A DNA stretch of 42,668 nucleotides from an uncultured Clostridium sp. (GTDB lineage Bacteria; Bacillota; Clostridia; Oscillospirales; Oscillospiraceae), in contig CAJFVL010000008.1 in assembly GCA_904420465.1 (NCBI GenBank), positions 1 through 42,668 of the forward strand, read 5' to 3'. Positions 1 to 7,028 of the stretch are shown piece after piece. Made by a program: the position numbers and the translations under genes. The notes under the pieces are model-generated. The model worked only from the letters and a program-made list of their open reading frames with translations, was not told where the DNA came from and ran no database searches. Each line of letters opens with the position of its first letter. The first letter of the stretch is position 1.

Positions 1-1230
1 CAGGGGGGCGAAGGTGCCGTCCTCGTTTCCGCTCATCAGACCCAGCTCATAGCAGGCCTGAACCCCCTCGGCGGCGTAGCCGGCGATGGAGGCGGCGTCG
101 GTGAAGGAGGCGGTGCCCTCGTTCACCGGCTCAACAGCCCCGCCGTAGGACTCCAGGAAATTGGCGAACAGGGCGGCCATGTCCTGGCGGGTGATGGAGG
201 CGTCGGGGGAAAAGGAGGTCATCTCGTCGGGGATCAGGGCGGCGCGCCGGGCCCAGTCCACATAGCTCTGGTACCACGCCCCCTCGGAGGCGGGGAGCTG
301 CTCGCCGGAGAACTGGCTGAGCACCACCAGGAACTGGGCGTAGGTCATGTTGTCCTCGGGGCCGTCCTCGTTGCCGGAGAACAGGCCCTTTTCCGCCACA
401 GTCTCCACATACCCGGCGTACCAGGCGCCGGAGGAGACGTCAGAAAAGCCTGCCACGATGGCGGGCTGCTCCGGTTCGGGATCAGGCTCCGGTTCGGGGT
501 CGGGCTGGACAGAGCCGCCGCTCGCCATAACATAGGCCGTGGTGGTCCAGATGCCCTCATCAAAGGCGGTCAGCTCATAGGCCCCGGTCTCGGGCAGGGT
601 AAACTGCTGGTTGATGCCGTACTGGTACTCTCCGGTGGACAGGTTGCGGACGCGCTCGAAGTTGGTCATGGCGCTTTTGGAGGTAAACACCGTTCCGGCG
701 GGATAGAGGTAGACGGTGTGGGTCTCGCCCTGACTGTCGGTGACGGTGGTGCTGCCGGTGCTGGCGGCGGACGCCTCCAGCAGGTCGTTGTCCGGCAGAG
801 AATAGGCGTTGGATTCGGGCTCGGGGTCGGGCTGGGTGGAGCCGCCCTCTACCATGATGTACATATACTGAAACCAGTCCATTTGATTGCTTTCCTGCAC
901 CATATATATTACCCCGGGTTCAGGCGCAAAGGTGGCCCCGTCTGAGCCTGATGAATAATCAGAGTCATAAAAATCCAAAGCCCCGGTGTCGGATTCGATC
1001 TTCCACGCCTGAACGATCAGGTAACCTGTTGCCTGAAATGTGGTTCCGGCGGGGAAGATGTAGAGAGGATGCTCACCGTCGTAATGGGTGCAGGTGCTCA
1101 CTTCCGTGTAGCTGTTGCTCGGAGTCACGGCATCCAGTTCAGAAACCTCTGCCGTATAGGCGAAAGCGGAGACGGACAGCAGCCCCACCACCATGGCAGC
1201 AGCGAGGACGCGCGCAAGCAGTTTTTTCAT
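1..1230 (-). CDS. S-layer homology (SLH) domain protein, secreted, C-terminus cut by window edge
   Basis: Reading the minus strand from the ATG at 1230 gives an open frame of 410 codons that runs off the window, so the C-terminus is missing. An AAGGAGTG ribosome site lies about 8 nt before the start. Residues 1-24 are a classical signal peptide (MKK, hydrophobic core, AFA cleavage). Two related segments of about 110 residues follow (around 25-130 and 140-238), each with an LYxxPAGTxF motif and each ending in a Gly-rich stretch and a PDPEPE linker. From about residue 260 there are SLH-type repeats (GFSDVSSGAWYAGYV, later an FSPDASITRQDMAALFANFL segment and a third beginning near 374). SLH repeats anchor proteins to secondary cell-wall polymers, so this is probably a cell-surface protein. 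The function of the N-terminal duplicated segments is unknown to me. Confident for SLH, low for anything more specific. Confidence 0.85.
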   Translation of the reverse strand, partial: MKKLLARVLAAAMVVGLLSVSAFAYTAEVSELDAVTPSNSYTEVSTCTHYDGEHPLYIFPAGTTFQATGYLIVQAWKIESDTGALDFYDSDYSSGSDGATFAPEPGVIYMVQESNQMDWFQYMYIMVEGGSTQPDPEPESNAYSLPDNDLLEASAASTGSTTVTDSQGETHTVYLYPAGTVFTSKSAMTNFERVRNLSTGEYQYGINQQFTLPETGAYELTAFDEGIWTTTAYVMASGGSVQPDPEPEPDPEPEQPAIVAGFSDVSSGAWYAGYVETVAEKGLFSGNEDGPEDNMTYAQFLVVLSQFSGEQLPASEGAWYQSYVDWARRAALIPDEMTSFSPDASITRQDMAALFANFLESYGGAVEPVNEGTASFTDAASIAGYAAEGVQACYELGLMSGNEDGTFAPL

Positions 1231-1284
1231 TGCGGGATCACTCCTTTTTGAATTTCTCCGGGCGGGTTGCCGCCCAATAACTCA

Positions 1285-1312
1285 ATTATATCTTTTTTGT
1301 GCAGAAAAACAA
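1285..1312 (-). promoter_or_regulatory. Sigma-A-type promoter for the SLH protein gene
   Basis: On the minus strand TTGTTT (1307-1312) and TATAAT (1285-1290) are separated by 16 bp in an AT-rich stretch. A short GC hairpin (GGGCGG/CCGCCC) follows in the leader before the ribosome site. The -10 is a perfect consensus match and the -35 is moderate. Confidence 0.6.
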
Positions 1313-1345
1313 TAAGTGGACTGTATAGTATGACATTTTAAGCGA

Positions 1346-1394
1346 AAAGAGACAAAAACGAGGAGGACAGGGCGCTGAACAGCGCCCTGTCCTC
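1346..1394 (-). terminator. Rho-independent terminator of the BceAB-like operon
   Basis: A perfect 14-bp stem (1363-1376 with 1381-1394) and a 4-nt loop lie 28 nt past the permease stop codon. On the minus strand the stem is followed by a T-rich tail (CGTTTTTGTCTCTTTT), as expected for intrinsic termination. Confidence 0.85.
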
Positions 1395-1421
1395 TCCTGA
1401 CTGTTCCGGAAGAAGAAAGGG

Positions 1422-3275
1422 TTATCCGGTTCGACTCATCCGGCGGCAGGCCAGAGCGGTGGCCAGGAAGTAGCCCCCGTACACCGCCAGCAGCACCAGG
1501 GCGGTGACCGCACTGCTCTGGACGGTGTCCACTTTGCCGGCGGCGGCAATCAGGTCGTTGGCCGCCTTCATCCCCACAACGGAGTGAATGATGGCCAGTC
1601 CCAGGGGCAGCAGGAAGGCCAGGGCCACCTGCTGGGTGGCCGACCGGGCCGTCAGCTTCTCCTCCGCCCCCAGGCGGCGGAGGACGGCGTACCGCCCGGC
1701 GTTGTCGGCGGCCTGACTAAGCTGCTGGAGCGCCAGCACCGCCGCCGCCGCCAGCAAAAAGGTGAAGCCCAGGTACAGCCCCAAAAACAGGGCCAGCAGC
1801 TTGTTGCCCATCAGGTCCTGGTAGATCATCAGTCGGGAGTTGGCCCGGGCGGCATAGTCCTGGGTCAGGGCGTTGATAAGGGGCAGGAGGAGCCCCTCCG
1901 TCACCTCCGCCTCCCCGGCGTAGTTGGCGCACCAGATCTGACGGCGGACAGGCAGCTGCCGGGCCATCTCGTCCTCCACCAGCACACAGGTCACCCCCAG
2001 ATTCCCGGTGACCAGGTTTTCCTCGGTTATGTTCAGCTCCCGCACCTCCCCCGGCTCCAAAGAGGCGGGCTCCCGGCCCTGGAGGGCCATGAGGGCGTTG
2101 TAGTCAGACAGGGCGATGGCCCCGCTCACCGTATCGGTGCCGGTGATTTCGGGCACGTTGTAGTAGACCAGGAAGGAGAACTGCTCCGACAGCCGGTCCT
2201 CCGGTCGGAAGCCGGCCTCCTCCAGATAGGTGTTGAAGTCGATCTCCCCCAGGGAGTCGGCGGACTGGTTCTGCACCGTGATGTCGAAGGGGGCCTGGTA
2301 GCCCGTCATGGACTGGATGGTGTTGTTCAGCCCGATGGAGCTGGCAGTGATGCCGATGGCCAGCAGCAGGAGGATACATACCACGGTCTGGGCCAGGTAG
2401 GTGGTGTGGACCCTGCTGATCCACTGGCGCAGGGTGAACAGGTTCAGGTCCTTGTAGTAGAGCCGGGGATGGGACTGGGCCAGCTTGAGCACAAAGCCAG
2501 ACAGGGAGCGGAAGATCAGCAGGGTGCCCAGCGTGCCCAGCCCCAGCATGGGGAAGCACAGGAAGGGGAGGGCCACCGAGAGGGCCATGCCAAAGGTGAG
2601 CAGGATGGCGTAGGCCCCGATCAGGCAGACCACCCCCAGCACCAGCTGGACCACCGCCGCGGTGAGGGAGCGCTGGCGCATCACCTCGTTTTTCCGGTTT
2701 CCCTGGATCAGGTCGATCAGTCTGGACCGGGAGACCTCCACCCCGCTGAACAGCATTACCAGCAGGAAGATCAGGCCGAAGTACAGCACCGTCCTGCCCG
2801 CCGCCCGGGGGGAGAAGGTCAGCCCCAGCAGCTGGGACATGTCCAGCTGAAACATGGACAAGGTGAGGGCGGACAGGCCATAGGAGGCCGCCACTCCAAG
2901 CGCCAGTCCGGTTCCCAGGGAGATGAGGCCCACCACCCCTGTCTCCAGAAACAGCAGCCGGGACACCTGGCCCTGGCTGAGCCCCAGCAGCAGGTAGGTG
3001 CCCAGCTCCCGCTTGCGCCTGCGGAGGAGAAAGCGGTTGGCGTACAGGATGAGACAGGCCAGCACCACCGCCACAAAGACGGAGAAGATGTCGATGAGGG
3101 TCATGATGGTCTCCGCCATAGGGTTTTTGCTCTGTGTGAGGTAAGCCATGGCCCCCTGGCTGTCGATGGAGTTGAAGGTGTAGAACAGGCACACCCCGAA
3201 GGTCAGGGTGAGCAGATACACCCCGTAGTCCCGAAAGGAGCGGCCTACATTGCGCAGCGCCAGCTTAAAGAACAT
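1422..3275 (-). CDS. ABC transporter permease, BceB/FtsX family
   Basis: A 617-residue integral membrane protein. The N-terminus (MFFKLALRNVGRSFRDYGVY) is the typical cytoplasmic entry of BceB-type permeases. It is followed by a TM near residues 18-36, a long TM near 57-85 with a basic RRRKRELG loop, and further hydrophobic helices. A large hydrophilic region at about 325-490 probably lies outside the membrane, as in BceB. Three more helices end the protein, the arrangement of the FtsX fold. Length is close to that of BceB (about 650). BceB proteins handle cell-wall-targeting peptides such as bacitracin and also signal to a partner histidine kinase. No BceRS-like two-component system is in this window, so the drug-resistance role is only an inference. 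The start overlaps the ATPase stop by 11 bp, so the two are translationally coupled. Confidence 0.85.
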   Translation of the reverse strand: MFFKLALRNVGRSFRDYGVYLLTLTFGVCLFYTFNSIDSQGAMAYLTQSKNPMAETIMTLIDIFSVFVAVVLACLILYANRFLLRRRKRELGTYLLLGLSQGQVSRLLFLETGVVGLISLGTGLALGVAASYGLSALTLSMFQLDMSQLLGLTFSPRAAGRTVLYFGLIFLLVMLFSGVEVSRSRLIDLIQGNRKNEVMRQRSLTAAVVQLVLGVVCLIGAYAILLTFGMALSVALPFLCFPMLGLGTLGTLLIFRSLSGFVLKLAQSHPRLYYKDLNLFTLRQWISRVHTTYLAQTVVCILLLLAIGITASSIGLNNTIQSMTGYQAPFDITVQNQSADSLGEIDFNTYLEEAGFRPEDRLSEQFSFLVYYNVPEITGTDTVSGAIALSDYNALMALQGREPASLEPGEVRELNITEENLVTGNLGVTCVLVEDEMARQLPVRRQIWCANYAGEAEVTEGLLLPLINALTQDYAARANSRLMIYQDLMGNKLLALFLGLYLGFTFLLAAAAVLALQQLSQAADNAGRYAVLRRLGAEEKLTARSATQQVALAFLLPLGLAIIHSVVGMKAANDLIAAAGKVDTVQSSAVTALVLLAVYGGYFLATALACRRMSRTG

Positions 3276-4032
3276 CTTCCATCTCTCCCCCCATCTGGGA
3301 CACTACCCGGATGATCTGCTGGAAGAAGGCCCGGCGGTCCCGGCCCTCCCGGCGCAGCTCCAGAAAGATCTGCCCGTCCCGCAGAAAGACCACCCGGCGG
3401 CAGCAGCTGGCGGTGAAGGCGTCGTGGGTGACCATCAGGATAGTGGTGCCCAGCTCCCAGTTCAGCTCCTCCAGCCGGTCCAGCAGCAGCCTGGAGGACT
3501 TGGAGTCCAGGGCTCCGGTAGGCTCATCGGCCAGCACCAGGGCGGGGCGGGTGACGATGGCCCGGGCGGCGGCGCACCGCTGCTGCTGGCCGCCGGACAT
3601 CTGATAGGGGTACTTGTCCAGGCAGTCGGAGATGCCCAGCAGCGCTGCCGTCTCCCGCACCCGGCCGGGGATCTCCCCCGCCGGGGCCTTTACGATGGAC
3701 AGGGACAGGGCGATGTTTTCAAAGGCGGTGAGGGTGTCCAGCAGGTTGCAGTCCTGGAAGATGAAGCCCAGCCGCTCCCGGCGGAATTTGGCCAGCTCCT
3801 TCCCCCGCAGGCCGGTCAGCTCCCGCCCGTCGATGACGATGGAGCCCGAGGTGGGCCGGTCGATGGTGGAGATGCAGTTGAGCAGGGTGGTCTTGCCCGA
3901 GCCTGAAGGGCCCATCACCCCCACAAACTCCCCCGGCTCCAGAGTAAAGGACACCCCGTCCAGGGCACGGGTGGCGGCCCCTCCCCTGCCGTAGATCCGG
4001 CGCAGGTCCGTAACGGTTAAAATTGCTTCCAT
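3265..4032 (-). CDS. ABC transporter ATP-binding protein, BceA/MacB-like
   Basis: A 255-residue nucleotide-binding subunit. Walker A is GPSGSGKTT at 41-49, the Q-loop Gln is near 93, the signature is MSGGQQQR at 145-152, Walker B is ALVLADE at 164-170 followed by the D-loop GALD, and the switch His is near 203 (MVTHD). The order and the YGRGGAATRALDGVSF opening fit the BceA/MacB/LolD branch, which pairs with FtsX-fold permeases such as the one encoded just downstream. An AAGGAGG site stands 7 nt before the ATG, and the gene is preceded by a 53-codon reading frame ending 12 nt upstream. It energises its partner permease at the inner face of the membrane; the substrate is not visible from sequence. 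Confidence 0.9.
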   Translation of the reverse strand: MEAILTVTDLRRIYGRGGAATRALDGVSFTLEPGEFVGVMGPSGSGKTTLLNCISTIDRPTSGSIVIDGRELTGLRGKELAKFRRERLGFIFQDCNLLDTLTAFENIALSLSIVKAPAGEIPGRVRETAALLGISDCLDKYPYQMSGGQQQRCAAARAIVTRPALVLADEPTGALDSKSSRLLLDRLEELNWELGTTILMVTHDAFTASCCRRVVFLRDGQIFLELRREGRDRRAFFQQIIRVVSQMGGEMEDVL

Positions 4033-4044
4033 GCGGCGTCCTCC

Positions 4045-4206
4045 TTATCCCTTCAGGTCTGTATTCCAAAATGATACTGTTACGGCTGGCAGCGAGCTCT
4101 CTCCGCCGGCGGGCCGGTCCGTCCAGGTGGCCTCCTGGACCCAGGCGGCCAGCAGGGCCAGTGTCAGTGCCAAAACGCACAGTGCGGTTTTACATCTCTG
4201 GACCAT
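4045..4206 (-). CDS. Small hydrophobic (53-residue) putative membrane or secreted peptide
   Basis: A short frame with a strong ribosome site (AGGAGG, 8 nt before the ATG at 4206) ends at TAA 4045-4047, 12 nt before the ABC ATPase start, so it is the first gene of the transporter operon. The product begins MVQRCKTALCVLALTLALL, a basic start plus a hydrophobic segment of about 14 residues. This could be a signal peptide or a single membrane anchor. A short polar tail containing a Pro/Gly-rich PAGGESSLP stretch follows. I do not recognise a family. It could be a leader or accessory peptide of the transporter, or simply a translated leader that couples to the ATPase. Existence is supported by start, ribosome site and spacing only; there is no homology evidence. 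Confidence 0.5.
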   Translation of the reverse strand: MVQRCKTALCVLALTLALLAAWVQEATWTDRPAGGESSLPAVTVSFWNTDLKG

Positions 4207-4242
4207 GCTCTCTTCCTCCTCTGGGGCATTGCCCCTAAAACT

Positions 4243-4282
4243 GTATCAAAGCATATCATACAGCTTGGAAAAATGCTCTAAA
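4243..4282 (-). promoter_or_regulatory. Candidate promoter region of the small-peptide/ABC operon
   Basis: Two overlapping sigma-A-like options are visible on the minus strand: TTTCCA (4266-4271) with TGATAC (4243-4248) at 17 bp, or TTTAGA (4277-4282) with TATGAT (4255-4260) at 16 bp. The AT-rich stretch continues upstream to about 4330. I cannot choose between them. Confidence 0.35.
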
Positions 4283-4340
4283 GGAAAGATGAGGATTTTC
4301 TTAAAAAACGTTAAAGGTATTATGAAAAGAGCGGCCGTTC

Positions 4341-4462
4341 ACAGCCTGCCGGAAAAGCCTCCGGGCTTTTCCAGCAGGCTGTACAATGCCGTTACTTTTG
4401 CGCTGCGGCGCAAAAGTCCCCGCGCTGCGGGCTGCAAAGCCTTGCTGCGCAAGACTTTGCAG
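4341..4462. repeat. Cluster of extragenic palindromes (REP/MITE-like)
   Basis: The gene-free stretch 4207-4602 holds three dense hairpins in a row: 4341-4382 (18-bp stem with one mismatch), 4394-4417 (perfect 10-bp stem ACTTTTGCGC with loop TGCG), and 4432-4462 (8-bp stem CTGCAAAG enclosing a nested CTTGC/GCAAG stem). After these come C-rich sequences without visible coding logic up to 4550. The first hairpin might terminate a transcript, but none has a good T-tract. A packed series of palindromes in one intergenic gap is typical of dispersed repeats. Copy number elsewhere in the genome cannot be seen here. Confidence 0.5.
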
Positions 4463-4558
4463 GGCATTCAATCCTATTCGAGGCGGGCTGCCGCCCCCTC
4501 GAGCTTCCCCGCCGTGGCCGTCCCCTGTTCTGTTGCCCACGGGGCCTGACAAGCAGAG

Positions 4559-4584
4559 AGCGGCCGCCCGGACGGGCGGCCGCT
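4559..4584 (-). terminator. Terminator after the HAD phosphatase gene
   Basis: A perfect 12-bp GC stem (4559-4570 with 4573-4584), 18 nt past the phosphatase stop codon. The minus-strand tail is only weakly T-rich (CTCTGCTTG), so termination efficiency is uncertain. Confidence 0.55.
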
Positions 4585-4602
4585 CAAAAGAAACGCTGAC
4601 GA

Positions 4603-5259
4603 TTACAGCCCCAGCCAGCGGGCCAGATCCAGCAGGTTGGGGGAAATATGGACGGGCTGAAAGCCGCTGAAGGCCCCGGCGGGGGTGGTGCCGTTGAGGA
4701 CGGCGGCAAAGGGGCACCCGGCGTTCCGGGCGGCCCCGGCGTCCAGCACGGTGTCGCCGCAGAACAGCGTCTCCTCCGGCGCGGTTCCCAGCCGGTCCAT
4801 GGCGATGCGCAGCCCCTCCGGGTCGGGCTTGTGCCGCTTCACGTCGGCACTTCCAATGACCAGCGCTACATGGTCCCCCAGCCCGTGGTGGGCCAGAATG
4901 GCCTGGATGGTGTCCCCCCGCTTGGTGCTGACGATGGCGGCGGGCACACCCCGCTCCTTTAATCCCCGCAGCAGCTCCGCCGCGCCGGGGAACAAAACGG
5001 TTTCGGTCCGCTGCCGCTCCTGGGCCACCTCCAGAAACAGGGCCCGGAAGCGGGCCCTGTGCTCGGCGCTCTCGTCCCCGGTGAGCAGGGTGTAGGCGTC
5101 CTCCAGCAGGTAACCGATGGTGCCCCGCACCGTCTCCCGGTCAGGGGCGGGCCAGCCCAGGATGGGAAAGGCGTGCTGGAAACCGGCCACGATGGAGTCG
5201 GTGGAGTCCCCCAGGGTGTAGTCAAAGTCAAAGCAGACGGCGCGGTATGGAAGCATCAT
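4603..5259 (-). CDS. HAD-superfamily hydrolase, phosphoglycolate phosphatase-like
   Basis: A 218-residue HAD-IA protein. Motif I is CFDFDYTLGDST with nucleophile Asp11 and general acid Asp13. The motif II Ser/Thr is in AIVSTKRG, motif III Lys is around the KRHKPDPEG segment, and motif IV is the FCGDTVLDAGAARNAG loop with its acidic pair. A helical cap lies between about 18 and 85. The layout matches Gph/PpaX-type small-phosphate phosphatases; exact substrate cannot be read. Two adjacent ATGs (5259 and 5256) follow an AGGGAGGG ribosome site, and either may be used. The gene lies 98 bp after proS on the same strand with a strong hairpin between them, so it may be partly uncoupled from proS. Confidence 0.85.
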   Translation of the reverse strand: MMLPYRAVCFDFDYTLGDSTDSIVAGFQHAFPILGWPAPDRETVRGTIGYLLEDAYTLLTGDESAEHRARFRALFLEVAQERQRTETVLFPGAAELLRGLKERGVPAAIVSTKRGDTIQAILAHHGLGDHVALVIGSADVKRHKPDPEGLRIAMDRLGTAPEETLFCGDTVLDAGAARNAGCPFAAVLNGTTPAGAFSGFQPVHISPNLLDLARWLGL

Positions 5260-5294
5260 TAGAGTCCCTCCCTATTGTCGTATGGTATGATACG

Positions 5295-5330
5295 CCCCGC
5301 CGTCCCTCCCGCTGGAGAGGGACGGCGGGG
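5295..5330 (-). terminator. GC-rich hairpin between proS and the HAD gene
   Basis: A perfect 14-bp stem (5295-5308 with 5317-5330) and an 8-nt loop, 27 nt past the proS stop. The minus-strand tail (GCGTATCATACC) has no T-run, so it may be a partial terminator or an mRNA-stabilising hairpin inside a bicistronic transcript. Confidence 0.5.
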
Positions 5331-5357
5331 TCGTTTGGTTCTGTCGGGCCGCCTTTT

Positions 5358-6803
5358 TTAGTAGGCCACGCCCCAGTAGATCATGTGCTTGGCGGGCTTT
5401 CCGCAGCAGACACACACGTCGCCCACCTTCTCCTGCTTCAGAGGCATGCACCGGGAGCTGACCCCGGCCTCCTCCTTCATCTTCAGCTCGCAGTCCAGCT
5501 CGCCGCACCACATGGTCTTGGCGAAGCCGCCCTCGGTCTCCATGAAGGTCCTGACCTCCTCCAGGGTATGGCAGACTTTGGTGTGGTCCTCCAGGTTCTG
5601 CTTGGCCCGCTGATAGAGGCCGTCGTGGACCGCGTCCAGCAGCTCCTGCACCTTGGCTTCCAGCTCCTCCAGGGGAACAAAAACCTTTTCCCCGGAGTCC
5701 CGGCGGCAGATGCAGCACTGGTTTTTCTCCATGTCCTTGGGACCGATCTCCACCCGCAGGGGCACGCCCTTCATCTCGTACTGGGCGGCCTTCCAGCCCA
5801 TGGACTGGTCGGAGTCATCCATACCCGCCCGGATGCCGGCGGCCTTCAAGCGGTCCAGCAGCTTGCCGGCGGCCTCCAGCACTCCCTCCTTGTGCTGGGC
5901 CACGGGGATGACCATGGCCTGGATGGGGGCGACGCGGGGAGGCAGCACCAGGCCGTTGTTGTCCCCGTGGGTCATGATGATGCCGCCGATCATGCGGGTG
6001 GACACACCCCAGGAGGTCTGGTGGGGGTAGTGAAGCTGGTTGTCCCTGCCGGTAAAGGTGATGTCAAAGGCCCGGGCGAAGCCGTCGCCGAAGTAGTGGC
6101 TGGTGCCCGCCTGGAGGGCCTTCCGGTCGTGCATCATGCACTCCACGGTATAGGTCTCCTCGGCGCCGTTGAACTTCTCCTTGTCCGTCTTGCGGCCTCG
6201 GACCACCGGCATGGCCAGCACGTTCTCCATGAAGTCCGCGTAGATGTTGAGCATCCGCATGGTCTCCTCCCGGGCCTCTTCCTCGGTGGCGTGCATGGTG
6301 TGGCCCTCCTGCCACAAGAATTCCCGGTGGCGCAGGAAGGGACGGCTGGTCTTTTCCCAGCGCAGGACGGAGCACCACTGGTTATAGAGCTTGGGCAGGT
6401 CCCGGTGGGAGTGGATGATATTCTTATAGTGTTCACAGAACAAAGTCTCGGAGGTGGGGCGGATGCAGTAGCGCTCCTCCAGCTTCTCGCTGCCCCCCGT
6501 GGTGACCCAGGCGCACTCGGGGGCGAAGCCCTCCACATGGTCCTTCTCCTTCTGAAGCAGGGACTCGGGGATCAGCATGGGCAGGTACACGTTCTCGTGT
6601 CCGGTCTCCTTGAAGCGCCTGTCCAGCTCGTGCTGGATGTTCTCCCAGATGGCGTAGCCATAGGGGCGGTAGATGAACATGCCCTTGATGGAGGAGTAGT
6701 AGATCAGCTCCGCCTTTTTGCACACGTCGGTGTACCACTGGGCGAAATCCACCTCCATGTCGGTAATCTGCTCCACTTGCTTTTTGCCGGGGTTCTGTGC
6801 CAT
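5358..6803 (-). CDS. proS: Prolyl-tRNA synthetase, archaeal/eukaryote-type
   Basis: A 481-residue class II aminoacyl-tRNA synthetase that charges tRNA-Pro. The protein lacks the long inserted editing domain of the bacterial-type enzyme (about 570 residues) and matches the shorter archaeal/eukaryotic form. It has the [19 protein letters not shown] start, an [16 protein letters not shown] motif 2 region, the [21 protein letters not shown] loop, the [18 protein letters not shown] segment, an anticodon-binding domain from about 300, and a C-terminal zinc-type domain with Cys pairs ending in WGVAY. The ATG at 6803 follows AAAGGA. A sigma-A promoter lies about 50 nt upstream, and the leader is too short for a T-box, so tRNA-sensing control of this copy is not supported. 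Confidence 0.96.
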   Translation of the reverse strand: MAQNPGKKQVEQITDMEVDFAQWYTDVCKKAELIYYSSIKGMFIYRPYGYAIWENIQHELDRRFKETGHENVYLPMLIPESLLQKEKDHVEGFAPECAWVTTGGSEKLEERYCIRPTSETLFCEHYKNIIHSHRDLPKLYNQWCSVLRWEKTSRPFLRHREFLWQEGHTMHATEEEAREETMRMLNIYADFMENVLAMPVVRGRKTDKEKFNGAEETYTVECMMHDRKALQAGTSHYFGDGFARAFDITFTGRDNQLHYPHQTSWGVSTRMIGGIIMTHGDNNGLVLPPRVAPIQAMVIPVAQHKEGVLEAAGKLLDRLKAAGIRAGMDDSDQSMGWKAAQYEMKGVPLRVEIGPKDMEKNQCCICRRDSGEKVFVPLEELEAKVQELLDAVHDGLYQRAKQNLEDHTKVCHTLEEVRTFMETEGGFAKTMWCGELDCELKMKEEAGVSSRCMPLKQEKVGDVCVCCGKPAKHMIYWGVAY

Positions 6804-6853
6804 ATCGGTTCAGTCCTTTGTTGTCAGATTGGATTGGAAAACTCGTATCCACT

Positions 6854-6882
6854 ATTGTATAAATTCGGAGGAAAAAAGTCAA
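6854..6882 (-). promoter_or_regulatory. Sigma-A promoter of proS
   Basis: TTGACT (6877-6882) and TACAAT (6854-6859) are separated by exactly 17 bp on the minus strand. Transcription would start near 6847, leaving a leader of about 45 nt. Confidence 0.8.
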
Positions 6883-6941
6883 GGAGATCCCGAGAAATCC
6901 GGCCTGCAGTATGCGCCGGAGGGCCGGGAGGAGATTTTATC

Positions 6942-6971
6942 TTGAAGGAAGGCAGGAGAATATGGTATACT
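6942..6971 (+). promoter_or_regulatory. Sigma-A promoter of recJ, divergent from proS
   Basis: TTGAAG (6942-6947) and TATACT (6966-6971) with an 18-bp spacer on the plus strand. A small hairpin (CCCCGTC/GACGGGG) lies between the likely start point and the recJ ribosome site. Confidence 0.7.
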
Positions 6972-7028
6972 GTAAGTTGATACTGCCCCCGTCTGCCCAG
7001 CGGACGGGGAACAAGGGGGGCGGCGGTC

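Noticed and set aside
1584-3314. 576-codon open frame on the plus strand over the ABC permease gene
   Set aside because: Composition is dominated by Gln/Gly/His/Pro repeats as expected for the antisense of a high-GC gene. The minus-strand permease has ribosome site, membrane helices and family motifs.
6804-7028. T-box leader before proS
   Set aside because: The promoter is only about 50 nt from the ATG, too short for a T-box, and no T-box sequence or terminator is seen.
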